DNA from: Patescibacteria group bacterium
GTDB taxonomy: Bacteria > Patescibacteriota > Doudnabacteria > UBA920 > 2-01-FULL-50-11
Assembly (NCBI GenBank): GCA_023485925.1
Contig: JAMDAJ010000059.1
Coordinates: 1-46,394, forward strand
Direction of reading: 5' to 3'
Length of the DNA stretch: 46,394 nucleotides
Shown piece by piece: positions 40,502 to 46,394 of the stretch. Positions within the stretch are counted from its first letter, which is position 1, and the number at the start of each line of letters is the position of its first letter. Made by a program: the position numbers and the translations under genes. The notes under the pieces were generated by a model. That model saw only the letters and a program-made list of their open reading frames with translations, was not told the DNA's origin and made no database searches.

Positions 40502-40510
40502 ATTATAACA
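40502..40510 (-). promoter_or_regulatory. Extended -10 promoter of argS
   Basis: Minus-strand TGTTATAAT (TATAAT at 40502-40507), 11 bases before the ATG at 40490; transcripts would be almost leaderless. Confidence 0.55.
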
Positions 40511-40551
40511 CAAAAAAAGCCGACCGGCTGATAGCGGCAATCCCGGCCTTT

Positions 40552-40560
40552 TGGTACAAT
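40552..40560 (+). promoter_or_regulatory. Extended -10 promoter of smpB
   Basis: TGGTACAAT (TACAAT 40555-40560) is six bases before the ATG at 40567, implying a leaderless transcript. Confidence 0.55.
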
Positions 40561-40566
40561 TACTCC

Positions 40567-41025
40567 ATGAAAATACTGGCAAAAAACCGACGCGCATTTT
40601 TCGACTATGAAATTGGCGAAAAACTCGAGGCCGGTTTGGTATTATCGGGGCAGGAAGTCAAAGCCGTAAAATCGGGACAAGTAAGCTTAGCCGGCAGCTA
40701 CGCCCGCGTGCATAATGGTGAAGCTGCGCTGGTCAACGCCACCATCAAACCGTACCAGTACGCGTCCAATCTTGGAAACTACGAACCGACGGGTTCCCGG
40801 CGGCTGCTTTTACATAAACACGAACTGCTAAAACTTTCCAGCCGGCTGAACGAAAAAGGCCTCACTTTAGTACCGCTGGAACTTTATACGAAAAAAGGGC
40901 TTATCAAAGTGAGTTTAGGCGTGGGCCGCTCCAAAAAGCGCGTCGACAAGCGCGAGACCATCAAACGCCGCGAACTGCAAAAACAAATCGAGCGCGCCAC
41001 GAAAAAAGTAGTTCAAAAATCCTGA
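40567..41025 (+). CDS. smpB: SsrA-binding protein SmpB
   Basis: This 152-aa protein binds tmRNA and brings it to stalled ribosomes for trans-translation. The N-terminus KILAKNRRAFFDYEIGEKLEAGLVLSGQEVKAVK, in parts, is diagnostic, as are the OB-fold strands VNATIKPYQYAS and RRLLLHKHELLKL. The basic C-terminal tail with KKRVDKRETIKRRELQKQIER acts in the empty mRNA channel. Length is standard. Its partner RNA ssrA is 3.1 kb downstream. A terminator follows. Confidence 0.97.
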   Translation: MKILAKNRRAFFDYEIGEKLEAGLVLSGQEVKAVKSGQVSLAGSYARVHNGEAALVNATIKPYQYASNLGNYEPTGSRRLLLHKHELLKLSSRLNEKGLTLVPLELYTKKGLIKVSLGVGRSKKRVDKRETIKRRELQKQIERATKKVVQKS

Positions 41026-41038
41026 TTCAAAAGAACAA

Positions 41039-41069
41039 CCGACCGTCCGGACTTCTGTCGGATTTTTTT
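41039..41069 (+). terminator. Terminator of smpB
   Basis: CCGAC (41039-41043) pairs with GTCGG (41057-41061), then A and seven T. Confidence 0.7.
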
Positions 41070-41154
41070 CGGCTCACAAAAAAGTCACAATATTAAAATC
41101 ACTCCCGCCGCTGCCGAATAACATTGAACCGCCCGACCAATAATTATCGCCTCA

Positions 41155-41183
41155 ATTATACGACCGTATATTTTATATGTCTG
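41155..41183 (-). promoter_or_regulatory. Downstream copy of the promoter/operator repeat
   Basis: Minus-strand CAGACA (41178-41183), 17 bases and TATAAT (41155-41160). The 25-bp repeat 41157-41181 matches 41776-41800 exactly, with palindrome TATACGACCGTATA at 41157-41170. It points away from the PaaX/Cas2-like gene toward the smpB terminator; no gene lies in its path for 130 bases. Confidence 0.55.
41157..41181. repeat. 25-bp direct repeat, copy 1
   Basis: Identical to 41776-41800; the two copies bracket the PaaX/Cas2-like gene. Each starts with the near-palindrome TATACG-AC-CGTATA. Confidence 0.95.
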
Positions 41184-41194
41184 GGGCAAAACGA

Positions 41195-41755
41195 TCAAAT
41201 CTTGAAATGTTTCCGCAATATTTCCTCTCCTTCCAAAACCCTAGACTCAAAAATATACAACTGGCCGGGAGCAAGCTTGTAATGTTCGCGCAATACCTCT
41301 ATCGCTTCCCTGCATGGATAGGGATGGATGTAAACGCTTTTCTGAACGTTTGAAAATCCGAGCTCCACTAATTTGTTCCTGACTAAATCCCGGCGACTGT
41401 GAAGGCTCTCGGGAACGTCGAACATCACCAGCCGCCACAATCCGTCCCAGCGCGACGGTTTTGCTATCTTTAAATCGCCCATACGGTATTTTAGCACTTG
41501 CCCTCTTCCCTTTTCCGTAAGCACTAACCGCACGACGCTTTTTTGCCTTTCGATTCTTACCATTCCCCTGCGCTGCAAATCCAAAAATGCCCTTCGGGAT
41601 GTCTGGCGACGTTGGCCGACCGCCTTGTCAACCCAATCCAAAACCAATGCCATACCAGGAAAGACGATTACTGACCCCACAACGGCGGCTGCGGCAAGCG
41701 ACATCAAAACCGCTTTAGCCACCGATTGAGTTTTGATTTTTGCGTCTTTTTTCAT
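41195..41755 (-). CDS. PaaX/Cas2-like membrane-anchored transcriptional regulator
   Basis: This 186-aa protein begins with a hydrophobic helix (VLMSLAAAAVVGSVIVFPGMAL, about 17-38). A winged-helix-like stretch follows (RRQTSRRAFLDLQRRGMVRIERQKSVVRLVLTEKGR in parts, about 49-83). The C-terminal ferredoxin-like domain (WRLVMFDVPESLHSRRDLVRNKL, LGFSNVQKSVYIHPYP) is shared by PaaX regulators and Cas2. Annotation as Cas2 would be misleading: no CRISPR array or cas1 is near, and the winged helix is not a Cas2 feature. It has a strong promoter overlapping a palindromic operator, so self-repression is likely (inference). Confidence 0.8.
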   Translation of the reverse strand: MKKDAKIKTQSVAKAVLMSLAAAAVVGSVIVFPGMALVLDWVDKAVGQRRQTSRRAFLDLQRRGMVRIERQKSVVRLVLTEKGRGQVLKYRMGDLKIAKPSRWDGLWRLVMFDVPESLHSRRDLVRNKLVELGFSNVQKSVYIHPYPCREAIEVLREHYKLAPGQLYIFESRVLEGEEILRKHFKI

Positions 41756-41773
41756 AAAATTATAGACATCTAC

Positions 41774-41802
41774 AGTATACGACCGTATATTTTATATGTC
41801 AA
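41774..41802 (-). promoter_or_regulatory. Promoter with palindromic operator of the PaaX/Cas2-like gene
   Basis: Minus-strand TTGACA (41797-41802), 17 bases and TATACT (41774-41779). Palindrome TATACGACCGTATA (41776-41789) covers the -10 and half the spacer. The ATG lies about 12 bases after the expected start. Confidence 0.75.
41776..41800. repeat. 25-bp direct repeat, copy 2
   Basis: Identical to 41157-41181. It covers the spacer and parts of both hexamers of the gene's promoter. Confidence 0.95.
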
Positions 41803-41879
41803 AACAACTTGCCAGTCCGGTCATAAGCTGGCAGCCTCCGCAACTTTAACTCTATATGTTCGCTGTTTGCCAATGATAC

Positions 41880-41913
41880 CAAAGAAACAAAAGACGCCGG
41901 GGGACTCGGCGTC
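41880..41913 (-). terminator. Terminator of the 41912 gene
   Basis: GACGCCG (41893-41899) pairs with CGGCGTC (41107 bases into the block at 41907-41913), with TTTTGTTTCTTT following on the minus strand. It touches the stop codon. Confidence 0.65.
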
Positions 41914-42298
41914 AATCTTTCAGATCGTCCTCAGTGATGTCGCGCTCCTCAAAGGCTTGGAAATACTTACAGTAGTTCTCTAGCCATGGATCATCGATGC
42001 TCCCATTGACATGTTGCAGGACCGGGAGGATGTTAAACCGCATCCAGGGAAGCGAAGGCTCGTGGTGAGGAGCCTGAAGCAGCAAGCGGATGTGGAAAAA
42101 AATATCGTACAACAGCCAGGGGCTAAAGTAAGACAGCCGAGGCCCGAGAAGCCCTGTGACCCACGTCACCACCTTCTGTTCGTTAAGCCCGCGACGGTTG
42201 CGGGTCTTGCGGTTTCCATGGCGGCTGTCGATGACAGCCAGCACGTCCAGAGCGAGCAGTAATCTGTCGCCCGTCATAAGGAGCATTTTTTTGTGCAT
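41912..42298 (-). CDS. Orphan protein of unknown function
   Basis: This 128-aa protein is not recognised. The start is well supported by AGGAGG six bases before the ATG and by a promoter just upstream. The N-terminal part is basic (RHGNRKTRNRRG), the middle is aromatic and hydrophobic (YFSPWLLYDIFFHIRLLLQ, perhaps one membrane-associated helix), and the end is strongly acidic (FEERDITEDDLKD). It has its own terminator, so it is a single-gene unit between the PaaX-like regulator and the ABC exporter. Confidence 0.65.
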   Translation of the reverse strand: MHKKMLLMTGDRLLLALDVLAVIDSRHGNRKTRNRRGLNEQKVVTWVTGLLGPRLSYFSPWLLYDIFFHIRLLLQAPHHEPSLPWMRFNILPVLQHVNGSIDDPWLENYCKYFQAFEERDITEDDLKD

Positions 42299-42324
42299 GG
42301 CCCCTCCTATAAATACGAAAATAC

Positions 42325-42353
42325 AGTTTAGTTGTTTTCAGACTTTAAGTCAA
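42325..42353 (-). promoter_or_regulatory. Promoter of the 41912 gene
   Basis: Minus-strand TTGACT (42348-42353), 17 bases and TAAACT (42325-42330), about 27 bases before the ATG. Confidence 0.6.
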
Positions 42354-42356
42354 TAG

Positions 42357-42390
42357 AAAAAACCCCGACTCGTTGCAGCGCCGGGGTTTT
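42357..42390. terminator. Terminator of the ABC exporter operon
   Basis: AAAACCCCG (about 42359-42367) pairs with CGGGGTTTT (42382-42390). Read on the minus strand a run of six T follows. Confidence 0.75.
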
Positions 42391-42406
42391 ATGCAAGCAA
42401 ACGATT

Positions 42407-43153
42407 TTAGATTTGTATCTTGGAGAAAAGATAACTTCCCGCGGCCAAAAATATTAAGGTCACGACGGCTAAAACCGAGGTGTCCAAACCCAAGCCGAAC
42501 ACGCCCTGATTCAAAAGCAGCTCCCGCAGGGCATCGATGCCGTACGAAAGCGGGTCGAACTTGGTGACCAAGGATAGCGCCGCGGGCAAACCGGACAGCG
42601 GAAACAGCGCGCCGGAAAGAAAAAACAGCGGCATGACCAAAAAATTCATGATCAACTGAAAACCCTGCATATCGGAAAGCACCGAAGCGATGGCTGTGCC
42701 CAAAGCCGTGAACAACACCGCGACCAAAAACATCACCAAAACCGCCGGCAGCATCAGGGCCCAATTATAAGGCCGAAAACCCGGAATTAAGGCCAGCAAA
42801 AACACCACCACGCCCTGCAAAGTGGCGATGGTGGCGCCGCCCAGAGTGCGGCCGATCATAATGTTAAAGCGGGATACCGGCGCCACCATGGTCTCTTTTA
42901 AAAAGCCAAACTGCCGGTCCCAGATAACCTGGACGCCGGAGAAAACGGCGGTAAAAATAATGCTCATGCCCACGATGCCCGGCGCCAAAAAGTTGATGTA
43001 ATTCCCCTCGCCGGCGCGCTGAAAAACCGAGCCCATGCCGTAACCTAAAGCGAGAAGAAACAATAATGGCTGCCCCAAACTCCCCACGATCCGCGATTTG
43101 GACCGCCAGTAACGCTTCAGTTCCCGCAGCCACATGATATATATAGTAGACAT
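42407..43153 (-). CDS. ABC-2 type transporter permease
   Basis: This 248-aa membrane protein has six helices and the ABC-2 signature region. The first helix is GSLGQPLLFLLALGYGM; GIVGMSIIFTAVFSGVQVIWDRQFGFLKETMVAPVSR contains the conserved coupling segment; FLVMPLFFLSGALFPLSGLP is the fifth-helix region, before SLVTKFDPLSYGIDALR. It forms the membrane part of an exporter with the ATPase six bases upstream. GGAGG lies in the ATPase stop region, so the pair is coupled. Substrate may be a drug-like compound or polysaccharide/lipid; sequence does not decide. Confidence 0.93.
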   Translation of the reverse strand: MSTIYIMWLRELKRYWRSKSRIVGSLGQPLLFLLALGYGMGSVFQRAGEGNYINFLAPGIVGMSIIFTAVFSGVQVIWDRQFGFLKETMVAPVSRFNIMIGRTLGGATIATLQGVVVFLLALIPGFRPYNWALMLPAVLVMFLVAVLFTALGTAIASVLSDMQGFQLIMNFLVMPLFFLSGALFPLSGLPAALSLVTKFDPLSYGIDALRELLLNQGVFGLGLDTSVLAVVTLIFLAAGSYLFSKIQI

Positions 43154-43159
43154 AAATTA

Positions 43160-43960
43160 TTATCTCCTCCCCCTCCAAACCTGATGCCGCATGCGCATCT
43201 GGTCAGCGGCGCCGGCTTCCTCGTCGCGGATGGTGCTGCCGGTGAGTTTTAAAAACGCCTCTTCCAAAGATGTGGTCTGTGTTTCACCGAGCAGCTCTTC
43301 AAGTTTGCCGATGGCAATTATCCGGCCGTGATCGATGATGGCGATACGCTGTGCGATTTTCGCCGCCTCCTCCATATAATGCGTGGTGAAAAAAACCGTG
43401 ACGCCCTCTTCTTTGTTGAGTTTCTGCAAATAAGTCCACATGCTATTTCTCGTCTGCGGGTCCAGGCCCAAGGTCGGCTCGTCCAAAAACATCACTTTGG
43501 GATGATGCAAAAGCCCGCGGGCAATCTCCAGGCGCCTTTTCATGCCGCCGGAAAACTGCTTGACCAGACTTTTGCGGCGGTCCCACAGCTCCACAAAGTT
43601 CATCAGTTCTTCGATGCGGCGCCTCCGCAATTTTTTTTCGACGCCGTAAAGTACGCCGTGAAATTCCATATTCTCCCAGGCGGTGAGCTCATCGTCTAAA
43701 CTTGGGTCCTGAAACACGATGCCGAAAGACCGCCGCACCAAGCCCGGCGAGTTAACGGGGTTATAGCCGTTCAGCCGGACGCTGCCCGAGGTGGACGCAA
43801 GCAGCGTGGTCAGCATCTTGATAGTGGTGGATTTGCCGGCGCCGTTGGGCCCCAAAAAAGCAAAAATCTCACCGGGCTTCACGGTGAAAGAAATGTTGTC
43901 GACGGCGGCAAAATCGCCGAACCGTTTAGTGAGCTCTAAGACTTCTATGATGTTATCCAT
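43160..43960 (-). CDS. ABC transporter ATP-binding protein (DrrA-like)
   Basis: The 266-aa protein powers the ABC-2 permease. Walker A is FLGPNGAGKSTTIKML, Q-loop FGIVFQDPSLDDELTAWEN, signature FSGGMKRRLEIARGLLHHP, Walker B KVMFLDEPTLGLDP, and the H-loop TTHYMEEA. The C-terminus (EEAFLKLTGSTIRDEEAG) is the usual end of DrrA-type ATPases. All catalytic residues are present. An extended -10 (TGTTATGAT, 43970-43975) may drive it with almost no leader. Confidence 0.95.
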   Translation of the reverse strand: MDNIIEVLELTKRFGDFAAVDNISFTVKPGEIFAFLGPNGAGKSTTIKMLTTLLASTSGSVRLNGYNPVNSPGLVRRSFGIVFQDPSLDDELTAWENMEFHGVLYGVEKKLRRRRIEELMNFVELWDRRKSLVKQFSGGMKRRLEIARGLLHHPKVMFLDEPTLGLDPQTRNSMWTYLQKLNKEEGVTVFFTTHYMEEAAKIAQRIAIIDHGRIIAIGKLEELLGETQTTSLEEAFLKLTGSTIRDEEAGAADQMRMRHQVWRGRR

Positions 43961-44069
43961 GTATTAGGCATCATAACAAAACTACGTCCATACGGCTAGA
44001 TGCGGTGCAAAAAAGGCAACGAAGAAAAAACCACGTGATTTTAGTTCAGACCATCTAATATCCAATTTA

Positions 44070-44098
44070 TTGACAAATCTGCCAAAATTTTATAAACT
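44070..44098 (+). promoter_or_regulatory. Promoter of ssrA
   Basis: TTGACA (44070-44075), 17 bases and TAAACT (44093-44098); an overlapping TATAAA starts at 44091. The start falls about 5 bases before the mature RNA. Confidence 0.7.
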
Positions 44099-44109
44099 TA
44101 TCCCACTGT

Positions 44110-44484
44110 GGGGCTGTTAAGTTTCGACAGTCGCTCCTTAAAATCTGCTGCAAGCAAGCGCCGCCGCAAGCGTTAATTGCGGCATCGAACAAATGCTAAC
44201 TCATTTGTTTCAAAAGTGAAGGCGGCTTTCATGCCGGCCTTTGCTCCGGCCGTAGCTTAAATACGACTGGCGTCAAATCGCCCCACTCCGATAAGACGAG
44301 GCGACGTATCATCTTCGGACCGCGCTTTGGCTTTCCGTGAGTTGAAGTGGCGGAAGTTATCACGGATCGGACTTTCGGCATTTTGTCGGCTTTAAACTGA
44401 AGGTTCTAAACATTAAAACCGGCTAGGCTTGTAGACGCGGATTTTTTGGACCTCTGGACGCGGGTGCGATTCCCGCCAGCTCCA
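44110..44484 (+). ncRNA. ssrA: tmRNA (10Sa RNA)
   Basis: The 5' end GGGGCTGTTAAGTTTCGACA and 3' end GGGTGCGATTCCCGCCAGCTCCA are diagnostic. Acceptor GGGGCTG (44110-44116) pairs with CAGCTCC (44477-44483) and includes the G3-U70 wobble read by alanyl-tRNA synthetase. CCA is not encoded. The tag frame resumes at GCT 44195 and stops at TAA 44258-44260: it begins ANSFVSK and ends APAVA, 21 residues. The hydrophobic end fits a degradation signal but differs from the common LAA. Several pseudoknot-like pairings lie between tag and 3' end. Partner smpB is 3.1 kb away. Confidence 0.97.
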
Positions 44485-44510
44485 ATTTGATATAACTTAG
44501 CACAACTTAC

Positions 44511-44531
44511 GCTAACTTAGCATAAGTTAGC
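44511..44531. repeat. 9-bp inverted repeat after ssrA
   Basis: GCTAACTTA-GCA-TAAGTTAGC, preceded by two more ACTTAGC/ACTTACG units (from 44493). Perhaps a transcript-end hairpin. Confidence 0.75.
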
Positions 44532-44542
44532 TTCCTTTAGAG

Positions 44543-44562
44543 GCCGATTTATTCGGCTTTTT
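44543..44562 (+). terminator. Terminator of ssrA
   Basis: GCCGA (44543-44547) pairs with TCGGC (44553-44557), followed by five T. Confidence 0.75.
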
Positions 44563-44601
44563 GAGTACGGTTACAAATGGATTGCTAAGATTAACGATGA
44601 T

Positions 44602-44630
44602 TTGACAATCATAACTATCCGCGATAATAT
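44602..44630 (+). promoter_or_regulatory. Promoter of the 44637 gene
   Basis: TTGACA (44602-44607), 17 bases and TAATAT (44625-44630), overlapped by GATAAT (44623-44628). The ATG at 44637 nearly coincides with the expected start, so the mRNA is leaderless. Confidence 0.6.
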
Positions 44631-44636
44631 CGAGAT

Positions 44637-44873
44637 ATGAAAAAGAAAGTTGTAAAGAAACAAATAACTTTGGACACATTGGCAGGCATGGTTGCCGGTG
44701 GTTTTTCTGATATGGACAGACGGTTTGTAAAAATTGAGGAAAGGCTTTTAAGTGTTGAACAAGGACAGGAAGAAATCAAGCTAAAGCTGGACAATGTCGC
44801 TTACCGTTTTGAAGTGCAGGAATTACAGCGCAGAGTTGCATTGCTGGAAAGGAAAGCGGGCATTTCTCGGTAA
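44637..44873 (+). CDS. Small coiled-coil protein
   Basis: This 78-aa protein has a basic start (MKKKVVKKQITLDTLAGMV). It then forms a heptad-patterned helix: FSDMDRRFVKIEERLLSVEQGQEEIKLKLDNVAYRFEVQELQRRVALLER, quoted in parts as FVKIEERLLSVEQGQ and LQRRVALLERKAG. It would make a parallel or antiparallel coiled coil and is soluble. Similar short coiled-coil proteins are frequent in Patescibacteria; their job is unknown. It has its own promoter and follows the ssrA terminator. Confidence 0.75.
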   Translation: MKKKVVKKQITLDTLAGMVAGGFSDMDRRFVKIEERLLSVEQGQEEIKLKLDNVAYRFEVQELQRRVALLERKAGISR

Positions 44874-44932
44874 TTCGAAATGTCTTTTGTCGAAGGGGCT
44901 AATGGTAAGTTGAAAAGGGGTAATAGACAAAC

Positions 44933-46394
44933 GTGAGAGGGGAGGTAAAAAAATTATCGTTCAAGCAGTACATACCGTTTTTTTGTTTGACCGCAATAGG
45001 CGGTTTTTTGTTGCTTCCGCACCATACCCAAGCCGCCCTCACCCTTCCCGCCACCGCCTGCGACCAACAGCAGATCGACTTTCAGATCTATTACGTCAAC
45101 GGCCACCTGACCGACACCAGTCAGCGGGAGGACGGTACCCGGGCCTTTGACTACGGCGCCAGCGGCCAGCCGTTCGTTTCGGCAGATGCAAACGGCGTCG
45201 TCACCTTCAATTTTCACACTTTGTTCACTGCTCCCACCAGTACCACTAGCTATGTCAAGCTGATGGGCTTTTCCGCCGACTGCGCCCCCATCTACGGCCT
45301 GGGCCCGGCTTTCACTAATCCCGTTTCTCCCGGGGATCACGCGTTAATCTACGCCGATAACGGCCACACCGTCACGCTGGACGGCGCAACTCAAATTCAA
45401 TATCCCTCCGGCACCGCCCGCTACATCTGGATCGAAGCCTGGGACGGCGTCCCCGGCTCTTCCGCCGCTTCCTATTCCTATCTCGTGGACTTGCAGGATA
45501 TAAAGAATCCGGTGGATGATTCCACGCCGCCCGAGCCAAGCAGTAAGCGGCCGGTATTGATTGTGCCGGGCCTGGGTGGCACTGACTTGTATTACAACGA
45601 CCAGCTTTCCTGGCCGGATTTAGTGAGGATGTTTGAGTCAAACGATACTTTCCTTCTCAACGAATTATCATTAGATTCGGAGGGCCACAGCCAGGACGCG
45701 GTTAGTTTGGGGGATATAAATAGAAAGACGTCATTGTCTGTAGGTGGAATTACAATATTTGAGCAGAATATTTTTCAGGGCTTACTGGATACGTTAGAGG
45801 CCAACGGGTACGCCGCAGAAGAGACCTATTTCGTTTTCCCCTACGATTGGCGTCTAGACTTGGACAACAGCCTGGATTCATTAAACAACAAAATTGGGCA
45901 AATAAAAATTTTGACCGGTTTTGATTCCGTGGACGTTGTCGCGCACAGCATGGGCGGGCTGCTGGTCAAAGATTACCTCCAAACTTACGGCAAAGACAGC
46001 GTGAATAAGCTTATCTTTGTTGGCACTCCACACTTGGGTGCTCCGAAAGCCGGCAAAACGCTTTTGGAAGGCGATAATTTCGATATCCATATTCTCAACA
46101 ATGGCGTGATGAAGGATTTGGCAGAAAATTATCCAGCGGTCTATGAACTCTTGCCAACTCAGAAATATTTCGATCAGTTCACGGGCTACATCACAAAATA
46201 TGGATTTTTATCAACCCCGCCGCCTTTGGACTACGGCCAAACTAAGGAGTTTCTTTTGAATGAGAGAAATCTAAACTCAATTATGTATGCCAAAGCTGAA
46301 ACCCTGTTTTCTAAAAATCTTCAGGATATGGATTTTTCCGGTCTAGACGTATACAACATTGCTGGTTGCAAAACGTCCACGCAAAGCGCTTACC
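44933..46394 (+). CDS. LCAT/PGAP1-like alpha/beta hydrolase, 3' end missing
   Basis: The frame starts at GTG 44933 (a TAG lies nine bases upstream in frame) and is open to the window end, 487 codons. A signal peptide (about 1-35, IPFFCLTAIGGFLLLP, then QAALTLP) leads to a beta-rich N-terminal domain. A hydrolase domain begins near residue 205: VLIVPGLGGTDLYY (oxyanion turn), FPYDWRLDLDNSL, VVAHSMGGLLV with nucleophile Ser339, then FVGTPHLGAPKAG. These are typical of lecithin:cholesterol acyltransferase/PGAP1-type esterases. The acid and His should lie beyond the window. A secreted lipase acting on host or scavenged lipids is plausible. GGGGAGG lies a few bases after the GTG, so the exact start is uncertain. 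Confidence 0.85.
   Translation, partial: MRGEVKKLSFKQYIPFFCLTAIGGFLLLPHHTQAALTLPATACDQQQIDFQIYYVNGHLTDTSQREDGTRAFDYGASGQPFVSADANGVVTFNFHTLFTAPTSTTSYVKLMGFSADCAPIYGLGPAFTNPVSPGDHALIYADNGHTVTLDGATQIQYPSGTARYIWIEAWDGVPGSSAASYSYLVDLQDIKNPVDDSTPPEPSSKRPVLIVPGLGGTDLYYNDQLSWPDLVRMFESNDTFLLNELSLDSEGHSQDAVSLGDINRKTSLSVGGITIFEQNIFQGLLDTLEANGYAAEETYFVFPYDWRLDLDNSLDSLNNKIGQIKILTGFDSVDVVAHSMGGLLVKDYLQTYGKDSVNKLIFVGTPHLGAPKAGKTLLEGDNFDIHILNNGVMKDLAENYPAVYELLPTQKYFDQFTGYITKYGFLSTPPPLDYGQTKEFLLNERNLNSIMYAKAETLFSKNLQDMDFSGLDVYNIAGCKTSTQSAY

Noticed and set aside
41195..41755. Possible CRISPR-associated Cas2
   Set aside because: No repeat-spacer array, cas1 or other cas gene was seen, and the protein has an N-terminal hydrophobic helix and winged-helix-like part. 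The flanking 25-bp repeats are only two and 619 bases apart.

Overview
The window reads as a chromosomal piece of a Patescibacteria (Candidate Phyla Radiation, Parcubacteria-like) genome. Reasons: compact genes in tight co-oriented runs; many secreted or membrane-anchored proteins without recognised relatives; a PrgI/VirB4/VirB6-type secretion locus of the kind common in this group; an ECF sigma factor paired with a DUF5667 protein; a PaaX/Cas2-like regulator; a free-standing S23-type four-helix-bundle gene; and short palindromic intergenic elements (TGTCATCCTGA...TCAGGA type). UGA is a normal stop, so the Gracilibacteria/Absconditabacteria code does not apply. The class cannot be fixed from sequence reading alone. 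No CRISPR array, rRNA, transposase, integrase or relaxase was seen.

Layout. 1-5.7 kb (+): the 3' part of comF, tRNA-Ser(GCU), a histidine phosphatase-like protein, then a tight run of methyltransferase, membrane protein, CYTH protein and isopentenyl-diphosphate isomerase, followed by an ECF sigma factor/DUF5667 pair closed by a terminator. 5.7-10.2 kb: a gene-poor stretch with palindromic elements, tRNA-Ser(UGA) and a D-armless tRNA-like remnant, a small membrane protein, tRNA-Arg(GCG), recG and a small orphan gene with its own promoter. 10.3-26.1 kb (-): radA, a beta-propeller-like protein, and a type IV secretion-like locus. From its promoter at about 26.18 kb the locus runs: TSP3-repeat protein, Ig-domain secreted protein, VirB6/TrbL-like protein, a 556-aa hypothetical; then a terminator and a second promoter; then S23-type protein, PrgI (VirB3-like), VirB4 N-terminal-type protein, VirB4 ATPase and a membrane-anchored M15-like hydrolase candidate. 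26.3-33.5 kb: secreted and cell-envelope genes (two secreted hypotheticals, a G5/double-psi-barrel protein next to rsmA, a LysM-M23 endopeptidase with a long structured leader, a DUF11-like surface protein). 33.5-41 kb: recO-ileS, a glycosyltransferase, argS and divergent smpB. 41-46.4 kb: the PaaX/Cas2-like gene between 25-bp direct repeats, an orphan gene, an ABC-2 exporter, tmRNA (ssrA), a small coiled-coil protein and an LCAT/PGAP1-like alpha/beta hydrolase cut by the window end.

How the parts fit. smpB and ssrA, the two partners of trans-translation, lie within 4 kb of each other. radA, recG and recO are recombination/repair genes. The VirB4/VirB3/VirB6-like proteins, a wall hydrolase candidate and surface adhesin-like proteins would together make a simplified envelope-spanning apparatus; no coupling protein or relaxase is present here. 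G5/psi-barrel protein, LysM-M23 peptidase and M15-like protein form a peptidoglycan-remodelling theme.

The points most worth a second look are: the 25-bp promoter/operator repeats on both sides of the PaaX/Cas2-like gene; the inverted and direct A/T repeats around the S23 gene and prgI inside the secretion operon; the 169-bp imperfect palindrome in the same locus; the D-armless tRNA-like sequence; the leader of the LysM-M23 gene; and two fold-back inverted repeats in comF that could be either template switching or assembly chimeras.
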